A DNA stretch of 64,000 nucleotides, from assembly GCF_051379705.1 (NCBI RefSeq), contig NZ_CP179868.1, positions 1,054,001-1,118,000 of the forward strand. Direction: 5' to 3'. Positions 18,117-26,910 of the stretch are shown in pieces. Every line of letters begins with the position of its first letter. The stretch's first letter is position 1. A model generated the notes under the pieces. It was not told the DNA's origin, did no database searches, and saw only the letters and a program-made list of their open reading frames with translations. The stretch comes from Ekhidna sp051379705 (GTDB taxonomy: Bacteria > Bacteroidota > Bacteroidia > Cytophagales > Cyclobacteriaceae). The position numbers and the translations under genes are program-made.

Positions 18117-18787
18117 ACCTCCTTCATCATTTTGGTATACTCCTGCATTACGTATCGAATGGATCTATACGAATCATGAAGGGCTTTACGCACTTGCTCA
18201 AGATCCATCCATTCTACCTTTTTTATTCCTTCGTCTTTTTGAGGTGCCATTTTGCTATCATCCAGGCAATGCATCGCATACCAATGTGTCTTTTTTAGAA
18301 TGTATTTCTTTTTAGTCGTATAGGTATGCCAGACAGCATCGATTTTTTTATCTATCCGAACCTTAACACCAGTCTCTTCTTCAACCTCACGAACAGCACA
18401 CTCATCTATGGATTCGCCTTTATCCAATTTACCTTTAGGAATATCCCAGACTTTGCGTCGATAAATCATTAAGAGTTTTCCCTCATTTTCAACAATTCCT
18501 CCAGCTGCTTCAATCACTTTGAATTTACTTTTCAGATAGTCTATTAGCGCTCTTTTTTCCCTGGAAGAAATAAAAATGGAATGAACCTTCTTCAGCTTCT
18601 TATCTGTCATTAGCTTGAGGAGGCTGTCAATTTGGTCGAACGATGCATTCATAATCAAGACGTCATCGACTAGTACTTCGGGAACAATGCTCTCGAATTC
18701 TCTTACCACCAATCCATAAGCACGATTCATATTAATCTTATTCTCCGAAAGAATGTAAACCGGGATGTCGTTGATAAAGATTTTCAT
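18113..18787 (-). CDS. NUDIX hydrolase with N-terminal extension
   Basis: A 224-residue protein. The first 90 residues are an extension without a recognised motif. The NUDIX fold begins at AAGGIVENEGKLLMIYRRKV, and the box GKLDKGESIDECAVREVEEE followed by TGV is canonical, including all REuxEE residues. It is divergent from pyrE; a NUDIX gene of this shape between coaD and pyrE is a conserved arrangement in Bacteroidota. The substrate (nucleoside diphosphate derivative) is not predictable. Confidence 0.93.
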   Translation of the reverse strand: MKIFINDIPVYILSENKINMNRAYGLVVREFESIVPEVLVDDVLIMNASFDQIDSLLKLMTDKKLKKVHSIFISSREKRALIDYLKSKFKVIEAAGGIVENEGKLLMIYRRKVWDIPKGKLDKGESIDECAVREVEEETGVKVRIDKKIDAVWHTYTTKKKYILKKTHWYAMHCLDDSKMAPQKDEGIKKVEWMDLEQVRKALHDSYRSIRYVMQEYTKMMKEV

Positions 18788-18886
18788 CGTTGAAATTTAC
18801 TAGAGCAAGTAAATCATAAATTAAAAATGAAACAAGACTTCTTTATTATTGATGGGTAACACGGGAGTTATTTATTTTGCAACCAC

Positions 18887-19543
18887 ATGAGCATCAAAAT
18901 ATACAACCCACAACTTGCTGCAGAAATAGCCGCAGACTTACTAAAAATTGGAGCAATTAAATTAAGCCCTCAGGAACCTTTTATATGGGCATCAGGATGG
19001 AAATCACCTATATATTGTGATAATAGGCTCAGCCTCTCATATCCTGATGTTCGCTCCAAAATAAAGACCGCATTAGGTCTTGCTGTTTCGAATTCATTTA
19101 ATGGCGTTGATGTCATTGCTGGTGTAGCAACCGCCGGAATCCCACAAGGCGCATTGGTAGCTGAAGAGTTGGGACTCCCATTCATATATGTTCGCTCCAA
19201 ATCCAAAGGACATGGCCTGCAAAATATGATTGAGGGAAAAATCGAGAAGGGTCAGCGCGTTTTACTGGTGGAAGACTTGGTTTCTACTGGTGGTAGTTCG
19301 CTTGCGGCAGCAGATGCTCTGCAAGAAGCTGGAGCTGAAGTAGCAGGGATGGTAGCGATTTTCACCTACGGCTTTCAGATTTCTGAAGATAATTTCAAAA
19401 ACAAAAATGTAGATCTCGTAGTCCTTAGTGATTACCATCACCTGCTGGACCATGCGCAGGATGAGCGTATGTTTGAAAACGACGTTTTAAAAACGCTTAA
19501 AGAATGGAGAGAAGATCCAGAGAATTGGAACAATGAAACTTAA
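18887..19543 (+). CDS. pyrE: Orotate phosphoribosyltransferase
   Basis: A 218-residue enzyme converting orotate and PRPP to orotidine 5'-monophosphate in pyrimidine synthesis. The PRPP-binding motif VLLVEDLVSTGGSS lies near residues 125-138. FIYVRSKSKGHG (the flexible loop, about 101-112) and WASGWKSPIYCDNRLSLSYP near the N-terminus are typical of PyrE. The 3' end overlaps the next gene by 11 bases. Confidence 0.97.
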   Translation: MSIKIYNPQLAAEIAADLLKIGAIKLSPQEPFIWASGWKSPIYCDNRLSLSYPDVRSKIKTALGLAVSNSFNGVDVIAGVATAGIPQGALVAEELGLPFIYVRSKSKGHGLQNMIEGKIEKGQRVLLVEDLVSTGGSSLAAADALQEAGAEVAGMVAIFTYGFQISEDNFKNKNVDLVVLSDYHHLLDHAQDERMFENDVLKTLKEWREDPENWNNET

Positions 19544-20405
19544 GCTTATACTCATCTTCATACTTTTCTATCAATGTACTCAAAGAGGATCTGAATCAAT
19601 TGTTTTTCCCTTCGATCCCAAGCCGGGTAGCATTCCAATTCCATTTTACTCTGAGTTGATTCCAGATAGTCTGCTAGTACATAGAGGGGTACTTTCCAAC
19701 AATTTTTCTGAATACTACTATGTCACTTCAGATAAGGTGTTTCAAAATTTTCATATCAATGTTGTCAGTTGGAAAGACGACAAATGGAGTAAGCCGAATA
19801 AAGCTTGGTTTAACAGCGAATATGATGATCATGGAGTGAGTTTCTCACCAGATGGTAATAGGCTCCTATTTAGCTCAACCCGGCCTGTTGGTGTTGAAGG
19901 TATTCCTCAAACCTGGCACCTTTGGCAATCTATTTATAAGAATGGAGAATGGTCAGAACCTGAGTTTATTGACATACCAAACTTGAGAAATAAGCTTGTA
20001 TCTCATCCGACAATCTCGCCAGATAGAATCCTTTATTTTCATGTGAGCGATCTCGACTATTCGAATATGAATATTTACTTCTCTGAATTAAAAGGAGATG
20101 GGTTCCAAGATGCTCACAAATTATCCTTTGAAGGGTTGGATACCGGCACATGCACACCCTATATTTCAGGCGATGGTCAATCACTTTTCTTCGCTTCCAT
20201 TGAGGAAAACCTGCCTATTTGTCTTGTTAGAAGAACGAAAGATGGTTGGGGCAGTCTCATCAAACTCCCATCAAACCTTATTGAGGGAAGTCAAGCCAAT
20301 CCATATATTTCGTTGAATAACCAGTTCATTTTTTATGCTTCAGAAGATGCTGCTAGTGGTAATTGGTACATAAAGTGGGCCGATATTTCTTTCCTGACTA
20401 AATGA
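19533..20405 (+). CDS. PD40 beta-propeller-like lipoprotein
   Basis: A 290-residue protein. The N-terminus MKLKLILIFILFYQCTQRGS looks like a lipoprotein signal with Cys15. Several PD40 (WD40-like) blades are visible, for example DDHGVSFSPDGNRLLFSSTR and SHPTISPDRILYFHVSDLDY, with the S-P-D-G type turns typical of TolB-like propellers. It overlaps the end of pyrE, so it may be cotranscribed. A ligand-binding or scaffolding role in the envelope is likely; no enzyme motif is seen. Confidence 0.75.
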   Translation: MKLKLILIFILFYQCTQRGSESIVFPFDPKPGSIPIPFYSELIPDSLLVHRGVLSNNFSEYYYVTSDKVFQNFHINVVSWKDDKWSKPNKAWFNSEYDDHGVSFSPDGNRLLFSSTRPVGVEGIPQTWHLWQSIYKNGEWSEPEFIDIPNLRNKLVSHPTISPDRILYFHVSDLDYSNMNIYFSELKGDGFQDAHKLSFEGLDTGTCTPYISGDGQSLFFASIEENLPICLVRRTKDGWGSLIKLPSNLIEGSQANPYISLNNQFIFYASEDAASGNWYIKWADISFLTK

Positions 20406-20456
20406 TGTGAATACTGATTTCTTAGGTAGATTCGTAAAAGCCCAACGATAAATGCC

Positions 20457-21914
20457 ATGAAATCAAGAATATTATTTACCGTACTGATTGCATCGATTAG
20501 CTTTTCAGCAAATACAATCATCGATCCTGAGAAAGAGCCACTAACGAATGGATTTCAGAGTTCTAAAATTCCGCTAGAATGGTTAACTGGTGATCAGCCA
20601 CAGCTTCTTACATCTATGGCAAATTCGATTTCCAAACGTGAGACTTTAAGTGGCGATAGTAAAAATCTTACTGCAATTGTTGGCGGCTGGCATGCTCAGG
20701 CTATTGGTCAGTACAAAGATTACGTTTATGTAGCTTTTAGTGACGGGAGCCTTGGCAAGGGAGAAGCAAAGGTTGGCTCCAAAAATCCGGTTGGGAAACT
20801 TTGGATTTACAATACAAAAACAAAACAAAGTCAACTTAAGAACCTGGAAAGTGGATATCCACATCCATGCTCAATTCAAGTAACGGGAAAATATCTCACG
20901 ATAGTAATTGAAGCAGAATATGGACTCAGTCAGGCAGCTCTTGGCAACAAACGAGATGAGCAATCTTTAGTTCTTATCTATGATCTTGAACAAGATCCCA
21001 ATTGCTCAATTGAAGTTGGCAGAATATCACAAGAAAATACCAATAGTGGGGGTGCTGGGTTAGCCTGGAGTCCAAAAACTAAATGCTGGTATATGCTGGT
21101 TGACCAAGACTCTAAAGATGGTAAAGTAGTTGTTTATAAAACAGCAAATGAGAAACTAGACTCATGGCAGAAGCAACCAATTGCAAAATATCGCAGGTAT
21201 GGCTCAGGCGCCGGACTAAACCTATTAACAGCTTCGGATAACTCTATTTGGGGATTGTACTACGAAAACACTGAAATTGAGAAACACAGTTTTGCCAACT
21301 ACGACATAACAGAAGACAAAGTTCGCCTCTTTAAACTTATAGAACCAAATGGTACACCCGTTGCTAGACGAACTGTTTTTACACAAACCGTAAATATTAG
21401 TACACCTCGAATAAAAGCCGTGGGCGAACTATTGGCCAATCGTCCAGGAATGCGTTTTGGTGCTGGATTAAGATATGAAAACGGGGTACTTGAGCTCCTC
21501 ACCTGTCAACGCAATATGAATAAAAGCTTTAATATCGATCGGAATACCTTGCTGGGTGGTAAAAGGACACAAGCTGTGTTTATGAATTTAGCGAAAGCGA
21601 AAGGTGAAATTTATCTCTCATCATTATCTAATTCAACACAAAACCATAACCTCAAAAAAAACCAATCCGAGTCAGGAGCCATGGTTCTTCAGCCACCTGT
21701 AAAAGGAGATGTAAACTACTTTTCTGAAAAGAGTATCTCCTCATCAGGTTTTGGAGGTTTGAGTAGTTTAAAAAAATCTGCCCAATGGACAGATGCCTTT
21801 GAAGCACACTCAAGTGCTCCACTTGTTCTGTTTTATCTGGAAGGATTAACTGATGTCCAAGGCCAAATGATCGAGTACTATACAACAAAAACATCAGACA
21901 ATAAGATAAATTAA
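20457..21914 (+). CDS. Secreted protein of unknown function, propeller-like
   Basis: A 485-residue protein with signal peptide MKSRILFTVLIASISFSANT. Repeated strand patterns such as YKDYVYVAFSDGSLG, GKLWIYNTKTKQSQ, QSLVLIYDLEQ and GKVVVYKTANEKLDSW suggest a beta-propeller. There is no T9SS tail and no catalytic signature. It follows the PD40 lipoprotein gene by 51 bases and may share its function. I do not recognise the family. Confidence 0.7.
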   Translation: MKSRILFTVLIASISFSANTIIDPEKEPLTNGFQSSKIPLEWLTGDQPQLLTSMANSISKRETLSGDSKNLTAIVGGWHAQAIGQYKDYVYVAFSDGSLGKGEAKVGSKNPVGKLWIYNTKTKQSQLKNLESGYPHPCSIQVTGKYLTIVIEAEYGLSQAALGNKRDEQSLVLIYDLEQDPNCSIEVGRISQENTNSGGAGLAWSPKTKCWYMLVDQDSKDGKVVVYKTANEKLDSWQKQPIAKYRRYGSGAGLNLLTASDNSIWGLYYENTEIEKHSFANYDITEDKVRLFKLIEPNGTPVARRTVFTQTVNISTPRIKAVGELLANRPGMRFGAGLRYENGVLELLTCQRNMNKSFNIDRNTLLGGKRTQAVFMNLAKAKGEIYLSSLSNSTQNHNLKKNQSESGAMVLQPPVKGDVNYFSEKSISSSGFGGLSSLKKSAQWTDAFEAHSSAPLVLFYLEGLTDVQGQMIEYYTTKTSDNKIN

Positions 21915-21953
21915 TCTTGGCATTTCTAAATTAATGAAAGCTTATTCGAATGA

Positions 21954-22724
21954 CTAAAATTTCTCTTCCACTCCTAAGCCGAAGAGTGCAAAGTCATATT
22001 TTACCGGATCATCAGGATCTAGATCTTTAAGATTTTCTGTTAACTCCAAAGCTGTTTGCCAGTCGGTTTGCTTCCTTTTTATCAAACCCAGCTTTCGAGC
22101 TACTCTATCTACATGAAGATCGCATGGACAAATTAGCTGCTTGGTCTCTATCTTATTCCAAATACCAAAATCTACACCTTTGTCATCTTTTCGAACCATC
22201 CACCTCAGAAACATATTGATGCGTTTACAGGCTGACTTTCTGGATGGATTAGGTATATGCTTATACGTACGTTTCGGATGATCAGGCAACGAAAAAAACA
22301 ATTCGAAAAATTGCGTAAGTCGTGCTTCCATTGTCGCATATCTGTTCAATCTGGCAACGAAAGCTTCTTCGAGTGATTCATGATTTTGATAAAACCAACG
22401 AAAAAAATGAAGAAAGTAAAGTGCATCAGTACTATTAAAAGTCCGATGTTTAAATTCCGTAAATGGCTTTAAATCCTGATCTGAATAATTAAGCACAAAC
22501 TGATGTGGAGCATTTCCCATTAGCTCCAGAAATTCATGGCTTTTATTGATGATGGTCTTACGTTGACCCCAGGCAAATACAGCCGCAAGAAATCCAGCAA
22601 TCTCAATGTCTTGCTTTTTTGAGTATTCATGCGGAATGCAAATGGGATCATTGGGAATAAAACCAGGCTGATTGTACTCCTCAACTTTATCATCTAGAAA
22701 AGATTTAAGCTCTTCCCTATTCAC
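21954..22724 (-). CDS. TIGR02757 (DUF2400) family protein
   Basis: A 256-residue protein starting at GTG 22724, which overlaps the LysM gene's TAG by one base (TAGTG). Family hallmarks are IAGFLAAVFAWGQRKTIINK, MGNAPHQFV, and RINMFLRWMVRKDDKGVDFG with LICPCDLHVDRVARKLGL. The helical pattern and the HVDRV segment recall helix-hairpin-helix DNA glycosylases, and a DNA-related role is conceivable, but no function is established for the family. It ends an operon of three overlapping minus-strand genes. Confidence 0.9.
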   Translation of the reverse strand: MNREELKSFLDDKVEEYNQPGFIPNDPICIPHEYSKKQDIEIAGFLAAVFAWGQRKTIINKSHEFLELMGNAPHQFVLNYSDQDLKPFTEFKHRTFNSTDALYFLHFFRWFYQNHESLEEAFVARLNRYATMEARLTQFFELFFSLPDHPKRTYKHIPNPSRKSACKRINMFLRWMVRKDDKGVDFGIWNKIETKQLICPCDLHVDRVARKLGLIKRKQTDWQTALELTENLKDLDPDDPVKYDFALFGLGVEEKF

Positions 22725-23749
22725 TACTTATTGTAAGAAACCTCTACACGGGATTTGGAATCCAAAATACCCAACTGATCATAGGCTGGCTGAGACAGCC
22801 TGAGCAAGAGATTCTTATTGAGCCCAGTATTTGGAAGCTTCCCAACGATTTTTACGTGGACAGTTTGATTATTCATCAAATTTCGAACCTCAAGATTTGT
22901 ACCGATTGGTAAGTTCCGATGTAGTGCCAAAAAACGTGATGTTTTCAGTGATTGAATGACTGAAGCCACTCCCTCTTCATATATGCGCTCAAATCCATTT
23001 TCATCGATCTGTGATCGGGTTGTTTTCTTGGGCTCATTGATTAGTACTTTTGGTGACTCCTGAGAAGACTTATAAAACAGTTTCTGTCCAATCTTCAGAT
23101 AATCTGACTCCATGCTGTTCCAGATTTTAAGGCTATCAATACCTACACCAATCTTGCGTGCTATCGTCGATAGCGTCTCTCCAGTTTGAACAAGATATTT
23201 TTCAAAACTTGCAAAAGGATCTTCCTCAGTCAGAGTGCTGTCCTTTACTACTACTTCAATGACCTTATCAGTTGGTTCACCGTCGACGCTTAAAGTAGGG
23301 ATTTCTGCATCTTTTCGAAGTTTCAGAGGCATTCCTGGTGAAATATTATTGTCCGGAAGGTTATTCCACCTGCGTAGATCCTTAAGTTTTAATCCATATT
23401 TTTTTGAAATACTGTAAAGTGTTTCGCCTAATTCAACCCTGTGAATATTTTCATTTGACCCTTCGAAAGATGTTTTAACAACCACCGCTTCTACTGGTTT
23501 TTCATCATCGATGAGCACGTAAATTACCTGTCCAATTTCAATGCGATTATCTACTATTTGATTGTGCTTAATAATTCCCAGCACCGAACCTCCATATCGT
23601 TTTGCGATGGAATAAATTGTTTCTTCTTCTTCCACTTCATGCACCACAAACAATCCTTCCTCCCTCTGCTCGGTCCGAAGACTATCCACCGGACTGGCGA
23701 ATAGCATTAATGTGATCATGAAACTAACCAGTGTACACACAAACCTCAT
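22724..23749 (-). CDS. LysM protein with C-terminal RlpA-like barrel
   Basis: A 341-residue exported protein (signal peptide to about ASPVDS). Three LysM repeats follow: one near 32-75 (ETIYSIAKRYGGSVLGIIKH), one near 105-150 (GETLYSISKKYGLKLKDLRR) and one near 183-226 (GETLSTIARKIGVGIDSLKI). The last 90 residues (HRNLPIGTNLEVRNLMNNQT, LNKNLLLRLSQPAYDQLGIL) resemble a double-psi beta-barrel of the RlpA type, so the protein probably binds and perhaps acts on cell-wall peptidoglycan. The catalytic Asp of lytic RlpA is not evident. It overlaps both neighbours. Confidence 0.88.
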   Translation of the reverse strand: MRFVCTLVSFMITLMLFASPVDSLRTEQREEGLFVVHEVEEEETIYSIAKRYGGSVLGIIKHNQIVDNRIEIGQVIYVLIDDEKPVEAVVVKTSFEGSNENIHRVELGETLYSISKKYGLKLKDLRRWNNLPDNNISPGMPLKLRKDAEIPTLSVDGEPTDKVIEVVVKDSTLTEEDPFASFEKYLVQTGETLSTIARKIGVGIDSLKIWNSMESDYLKIGQKLFYKSSQESPKVLINEPKKTTRSQIDENGFERIYEEGVASVIQSLKTSRFLALHRNLPIGTNLEVRNLMNNQTVHVKIVGKLPNTGLNKNLLLRLSQPAYDQLGILDSKSRVEVSYNK

Positions 23750-24356
23750 TTTGATCTTTTATAAATATTAATTGACCTTGAAATACAAAAAATGCGCCAG
23801 GTGAAAAACCCTTCATCCCCGTGTCCTGACAAACCTTCCATTCTTTTTCGCCATTCTGCAGTAAAAGCAGATACCTGTCAAATACATTACCTGAACGAAG
23901 ATAGTAGCTGATTATGATTTTATCGTTCCATTCTAAATATTCGCAAGAGTGCGGAAGTTCCAACGACAAAAACTCCGATACTGTTTTATGATATTCGGTA
24001 CCATGTTCGTAAATACTCGGATATTGGATTGAATGCCCGAATGTAGGGATTTTAGTTATTGGTTCTTTTCTACCATCTCTCCATGAAAGACTAAAATATG
24101 CGTTTTGATTTGGGTCATGTTCATCTTGGTACTCGATGAAATATAAAGTGTCGTTTTTAGCACCAATGAGCTGTGTCCATTTAGCATGCTGCACTTTCTT
24201 AGTGTCATATTTCAAAGATCTTAGATTGAGCTTTACCACTTCAGATTCATCATTTAGCCCACGTATATCTAAATAAAAATTGCTCGAATCACCTTCCACA
24301 ACCGAATTCCATATTTTACCTGTGAACGAAATGTGCTTGATGGATTCTGCTATCAT
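23724..24356 (-). CDS. Uncharacterised protein, possibly DUF4905
   Basis: A 210-residue protein without a signal peptide. It is rich in aromatic residues and alternating strands (KIWNSVVEGDSSNFYLDIRG, ESVL-type turns, FGHSIQYPSIYEHGTEYHKT, FFVFQGQLIFIKDQNEVCVY), suggesting a propeller or beta-sandwich. It heads the operon with the LysM and TIGR02757 genes, overlapping the LysM gene by 26 bases. Similarity to DUF4905 is a guess from general pattern. Function unknown. Confidence 0.65.
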   Translation of the reverse strand: MIAESIKHISFTGKIWNSVVEGDSSNFYLDIRGLNDESEVVKLNLRSLKYDTKKVQHAKWTQLIGAKNDTLYFIEYQDEHDPNQNAYFSLSWRDGRKEPITKIPTFGHSIQYPSIYEHGTEYHKTVSEFLSLELPHSCEYLEWNDKIIISYYLRSGNVFDRYLLLLQNGEKEWKVCQDTGMKGFSPGAFFVFQGQLIFIKDQNEVCVYTG

Positions 24357-24456
24357 GAATCAAATAAATTTAATCATCCTTCAATTTTAGGATAACTTTA
24401 TGGAGGGAACGACAGTTTCAAAGTTGGAGCTTTGTTGTGACTTTTAGCAATCAAAT

Positions 24457-25791
24457 ATGAGAAAACTATTTACACTTTTTGGATTACTATTAACAACCAT
24501 CCTGATAGGTCAGGACAAGGAGAAACCTCTGGTTCTTCATCTTAAGATTAGCGATGTAATTGATCCTAGAACCAATCGTTACTCTGAACTTGGTTTGGAG
24601 AAGGCTCAAGAGTTAGATGTTGACTATGTGATTCTCGAGCTCGACACCTACGGTGGGGCTTTAAACGACGCTGATGATATCAGAACACGAATTCTAAACT
24701 TCGATCGACCGATTTATACATTTATAAACAAGGATGCTGCATCAGCCGGAGCGCTCATTTCGATAGCATGTGACAGCATATATATGGCTCCCGGCTCAAG
24801 CATTGGAGCAGCAACTGTCGTAACACAAGATGGAGCCGCAGCACCAGACAAATACCAATCTTACATGAGGTCTATCATGCGATCGACCGCCGAAGCAAAA
24901 GGCCGAAACCCACGAATGGCAGAGGCAATGGTAGACCAAGATATTGATCTGGATAGTATTGCAACCGAAGGGAAGATTCTAACTTTATCTACTTCCGAGG
25001 CAATAAAATACGGTTTTTGCGAAGCTGAAGTCAATAGCATCGCTGATATTATGAAGCGATCAGGTGTTGACGATTACGAAATTGAAGTGTTTGATCTTGG
25101 CGCTACTGAAAAAATTATCTCACTTTTCTTAAATCCTTTTGTGAGTGGGATTCTGATACTGATTATTGTAGGTGGAATCTACTTTGAGCTACAGACACCA
25201 GGTGTAGGCTTTCCAATTCTTGCTTCTCTGATTGCTATTATACTTTACTTCGTACCTAACTATCTCAATGGCTTAGCTGAAAATTGGGAAATCTTAATGT
25301 TTGTAGTAGGAATCATTCTTATAGCTCTTGAGGTTTTTGTGATCCCAGGTTTTGGAGTGGCTGGTGTTCTTGGACTAATCTGCACCATCGGCTCACTCAT
25401 CTTAGTTATGCTCAATAATGACATGTTTGACTTCTCATTTGTGGGTGGGGATCAGATTTTCATTTCATTTGCTACGGTTATTGCCGGAATGTTTGGAGCC
25501 ATAATCGTTATGTTTTTTGGCGGGGCTCGACTTCTCAATAGCAACGTATTTAAGCGTGTAGCACTTCAGGACGTCCAAGACGCTGATCAAGGATATACCT
25601 CCACTTTTTACAAAGAAAAATCGATGATTGGGCTAAAAGGAAAAACATTTACACGTCTAAGACCTAGCGGAAAAATCGAGGTGGATGGAGTGATTTACGA
25701 TGCGTTCACAAGGGGTAATTTTATCGACGAAGGTGTAGATATCGAAATTATTTCTGATGAAGGCACCAGTCTGAAAGTGAAAGAAGCATAA
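24457..25791 (+). CDS. NfeD-family membrane serine protease (ClpP-class)
   Basis: A 444-residue long-form NfeD. After a signal peptide, a ClpP-like protease domain (about 24-215) shows LELDTYGGALNDADDIRTRI and NKDAASAGALISIACDSIYM. S96 and K132 are the likely Ser-Lys dyad, as in archaeal 1510-N. Then come four or five membrane helices (about 225-345) and a C-terminal OB-fold NfeD domain (GLKGKTFTRLRPSGKIEVDG). Such proteins are thought to cut stomatin-like membrane proteins, but no stomatin gene is adjacent. The TAA overlaps the next ATG. Confidence 0.93.
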   Translation: MRKLFTLFGLLLTTILIGQDKEKPLVLHLKISDVIDPRTNRYSELGLEKAQELDVDYVILELDTYGGALNDADDIRTRILNFDRPIYTFINKDAASAGALISIACDSIYMAPGSSIGAATVVTQDGAAAPDKYQSYMRSIMRSTAEAKGRNPRMAEAMVDQDIDLDSIATEGKILTLSTSEAIKYGFCEAEVNSIADIMKRSGVDDYEIEVFDLGATEKIISLFLNPFVSGILILIIVGGIYFELQTPGVGFPILASLIAIILYFVPNYLNGLAENWEILMFVVGIILIALEVFVIPGFGVAGVLGLICTIGSLILVMLNNDMFDFSFVGGDQIFISFATVIAGMFGAIIVMFFGGARLLNSNVFKRVALQDVQDADQGYTSTFYKEKSMIGLKGKTFTRLRPSGKIEVDGVIYDAFTRGNFIDEGVDIEIISDEGTSLKVKEA

Positions 25792-25967
25792 TGAAGTTAT
25801 ACCCAACCCTAATCTGGATTTTCACCATTCTGGCTTTTGTTTTCCTTTTCTTCTCACTGAGGACGGAAACCAATCAAATCCTTTATAGTTTTATCGCTTT
25901 GGGATTATGGTTAGTAGCATTTTTACTCAACAAGTTTAAACCCGGTGAAAAAGAGAAGGAAACATAA
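25791..25967 (+). CDS. Small two-helix membrane protein
   Basis: A 58-codon frame starting at an ATG that overlaps the NfeD stop (TAATG). The product is MKLYPTLIWIFTILAFVFLF continuing to a second hydrophobic helix (LYSFIALGLWLVAFLLNKF) and a charged tail ending GEKEKET. Tight coupling on both sides (it overlaps the DUF3667 start by 23 bases) supports a real gene. Function unknown; it could assist the NfeD or DUF3667 membrane proteins. Confidence 0.65.
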   Translation: MKLYPTLIWIFTILAFVFLFFSLRTETNQILYSFIALGLWLVAFLLNKFKPGEKEKET

Positions 25968-26910
25968 ATCTTGCCTCAATTGTGGTGAACTGCTCAACCA
26001 AAAACATAATTACTGCCCGAACTGTGGTCAAGAGAACACTGATCATCAGATAAGCCTGGGACTGCTAATGAGGGAGGTTACTTCAAATTTCCTATCTCTC
26101 GATTCTCGTTTTGCGCATACATTCAAACCTTTCCTTATCAATCCCGGGAAGATTACAAATGCATTCATCGAGGGCAAACGAGTCTATTACGCCAATCCAA
26201 TCCGATGGTATTTAGTCATCAGTATTTTCCACTTTTTCTTCATGGCCAGAATGTTTGAACCAACCGTGAAGGATAAAAAACAAAGGGGGTTTGGAGCAGA
26301 AACTGAATTGTCAGAGGCCAAGTTTGACAGCTTGTATAACCTTCCCGATACCGCTCACACAGGATGGCCTTTGTCAGATGCCAGGCAAAAAATGGTCAAT
26401 CACCTGATCGAAACCACAAACCTAAATGCGGATGCTATAATCGACTCTTTGAATATTAACACGGGTTCTTGGGCAAACGACTTTGCAGTTAACAAGATTG
26501 TCAAAATTAATCAGGAGACAACTGCATCACTCAATGAATATTTATTGAGGCAAATCCCCTTGATCATATTTTTCATACTTCCGGTCTATGCCTTTTTACT
26601 CAAGCTATTCTTTTGGAGGAAGGGACTATATATCACGCATTTGATTCATTCCATCCACCTCCACTCCTTCTTATTTTTCCTTTTAGGCTGGACTTGGGTT
26701 TTTTCCCTCTTTTTTGAGGATTTTAAGGACTATGGATTACCGATATCTATGACCCTCACATTTATCTATTCTGTAATCAGCTTTAAAAAGGTCTATGGCA
26801 TCAAAATTGGGTGGAGCATTTTCAGAGCTTCAATGCTCGGATTTATCTACACTTTCGCAGTGTCTTTCGCTCTTTTGCTTGGCGTTCTTATCTCCCTTGC
26901 TCTGCTTTGA
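25945..26910 (+). CDS. DUF3667 membrane protein with zinc ribbon
   Basis: A 321-residue protein with GTG start 25945. The N-terminus holds a zinc-ribbon with C10, C13, C24 and C27 (CLNCGELLNQKHNYCPNCGQ). The DUF3667 core is seen in RFAHTFKPFLINPGKITNAF followed by IEGKRVYYANPIRWYLVIS. Several membrane helices follow (about 90-105, 200-222, 240-260, 265-320). The family is widespread in Bacteroidota without known function. The 3' end overlaps the convergent hemL gene by 23 bases. Confidence 0.9.
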   Translation: MKKRRKHKSCLNCGELLNQKHNYCPNCGQENTDHQISLGLLMREVTSNFLSLDSRFAHTFKPFLINPGKITNAFIEGKRVYYANPIRWYLVISIFHFFFMARMFEPTVKDKKQRGFGAETELSEAKFDSLYNLPDTAHTGWPLSDARQKMVNHLIETTNLNADAIIDSLNINTGSWANDFAVNKIVKINQETTASLNEYLLRQIPLIIFFILPVYAFLLKLFFWRKGLYITHLIHSIHLHSFLFFLLGWTWVFSLFFEDFKDYGLPISMTLTFIYSVISFKKVYGIKIGWSIFRASMLGFIYTFAVSFALLLGVLISLALL

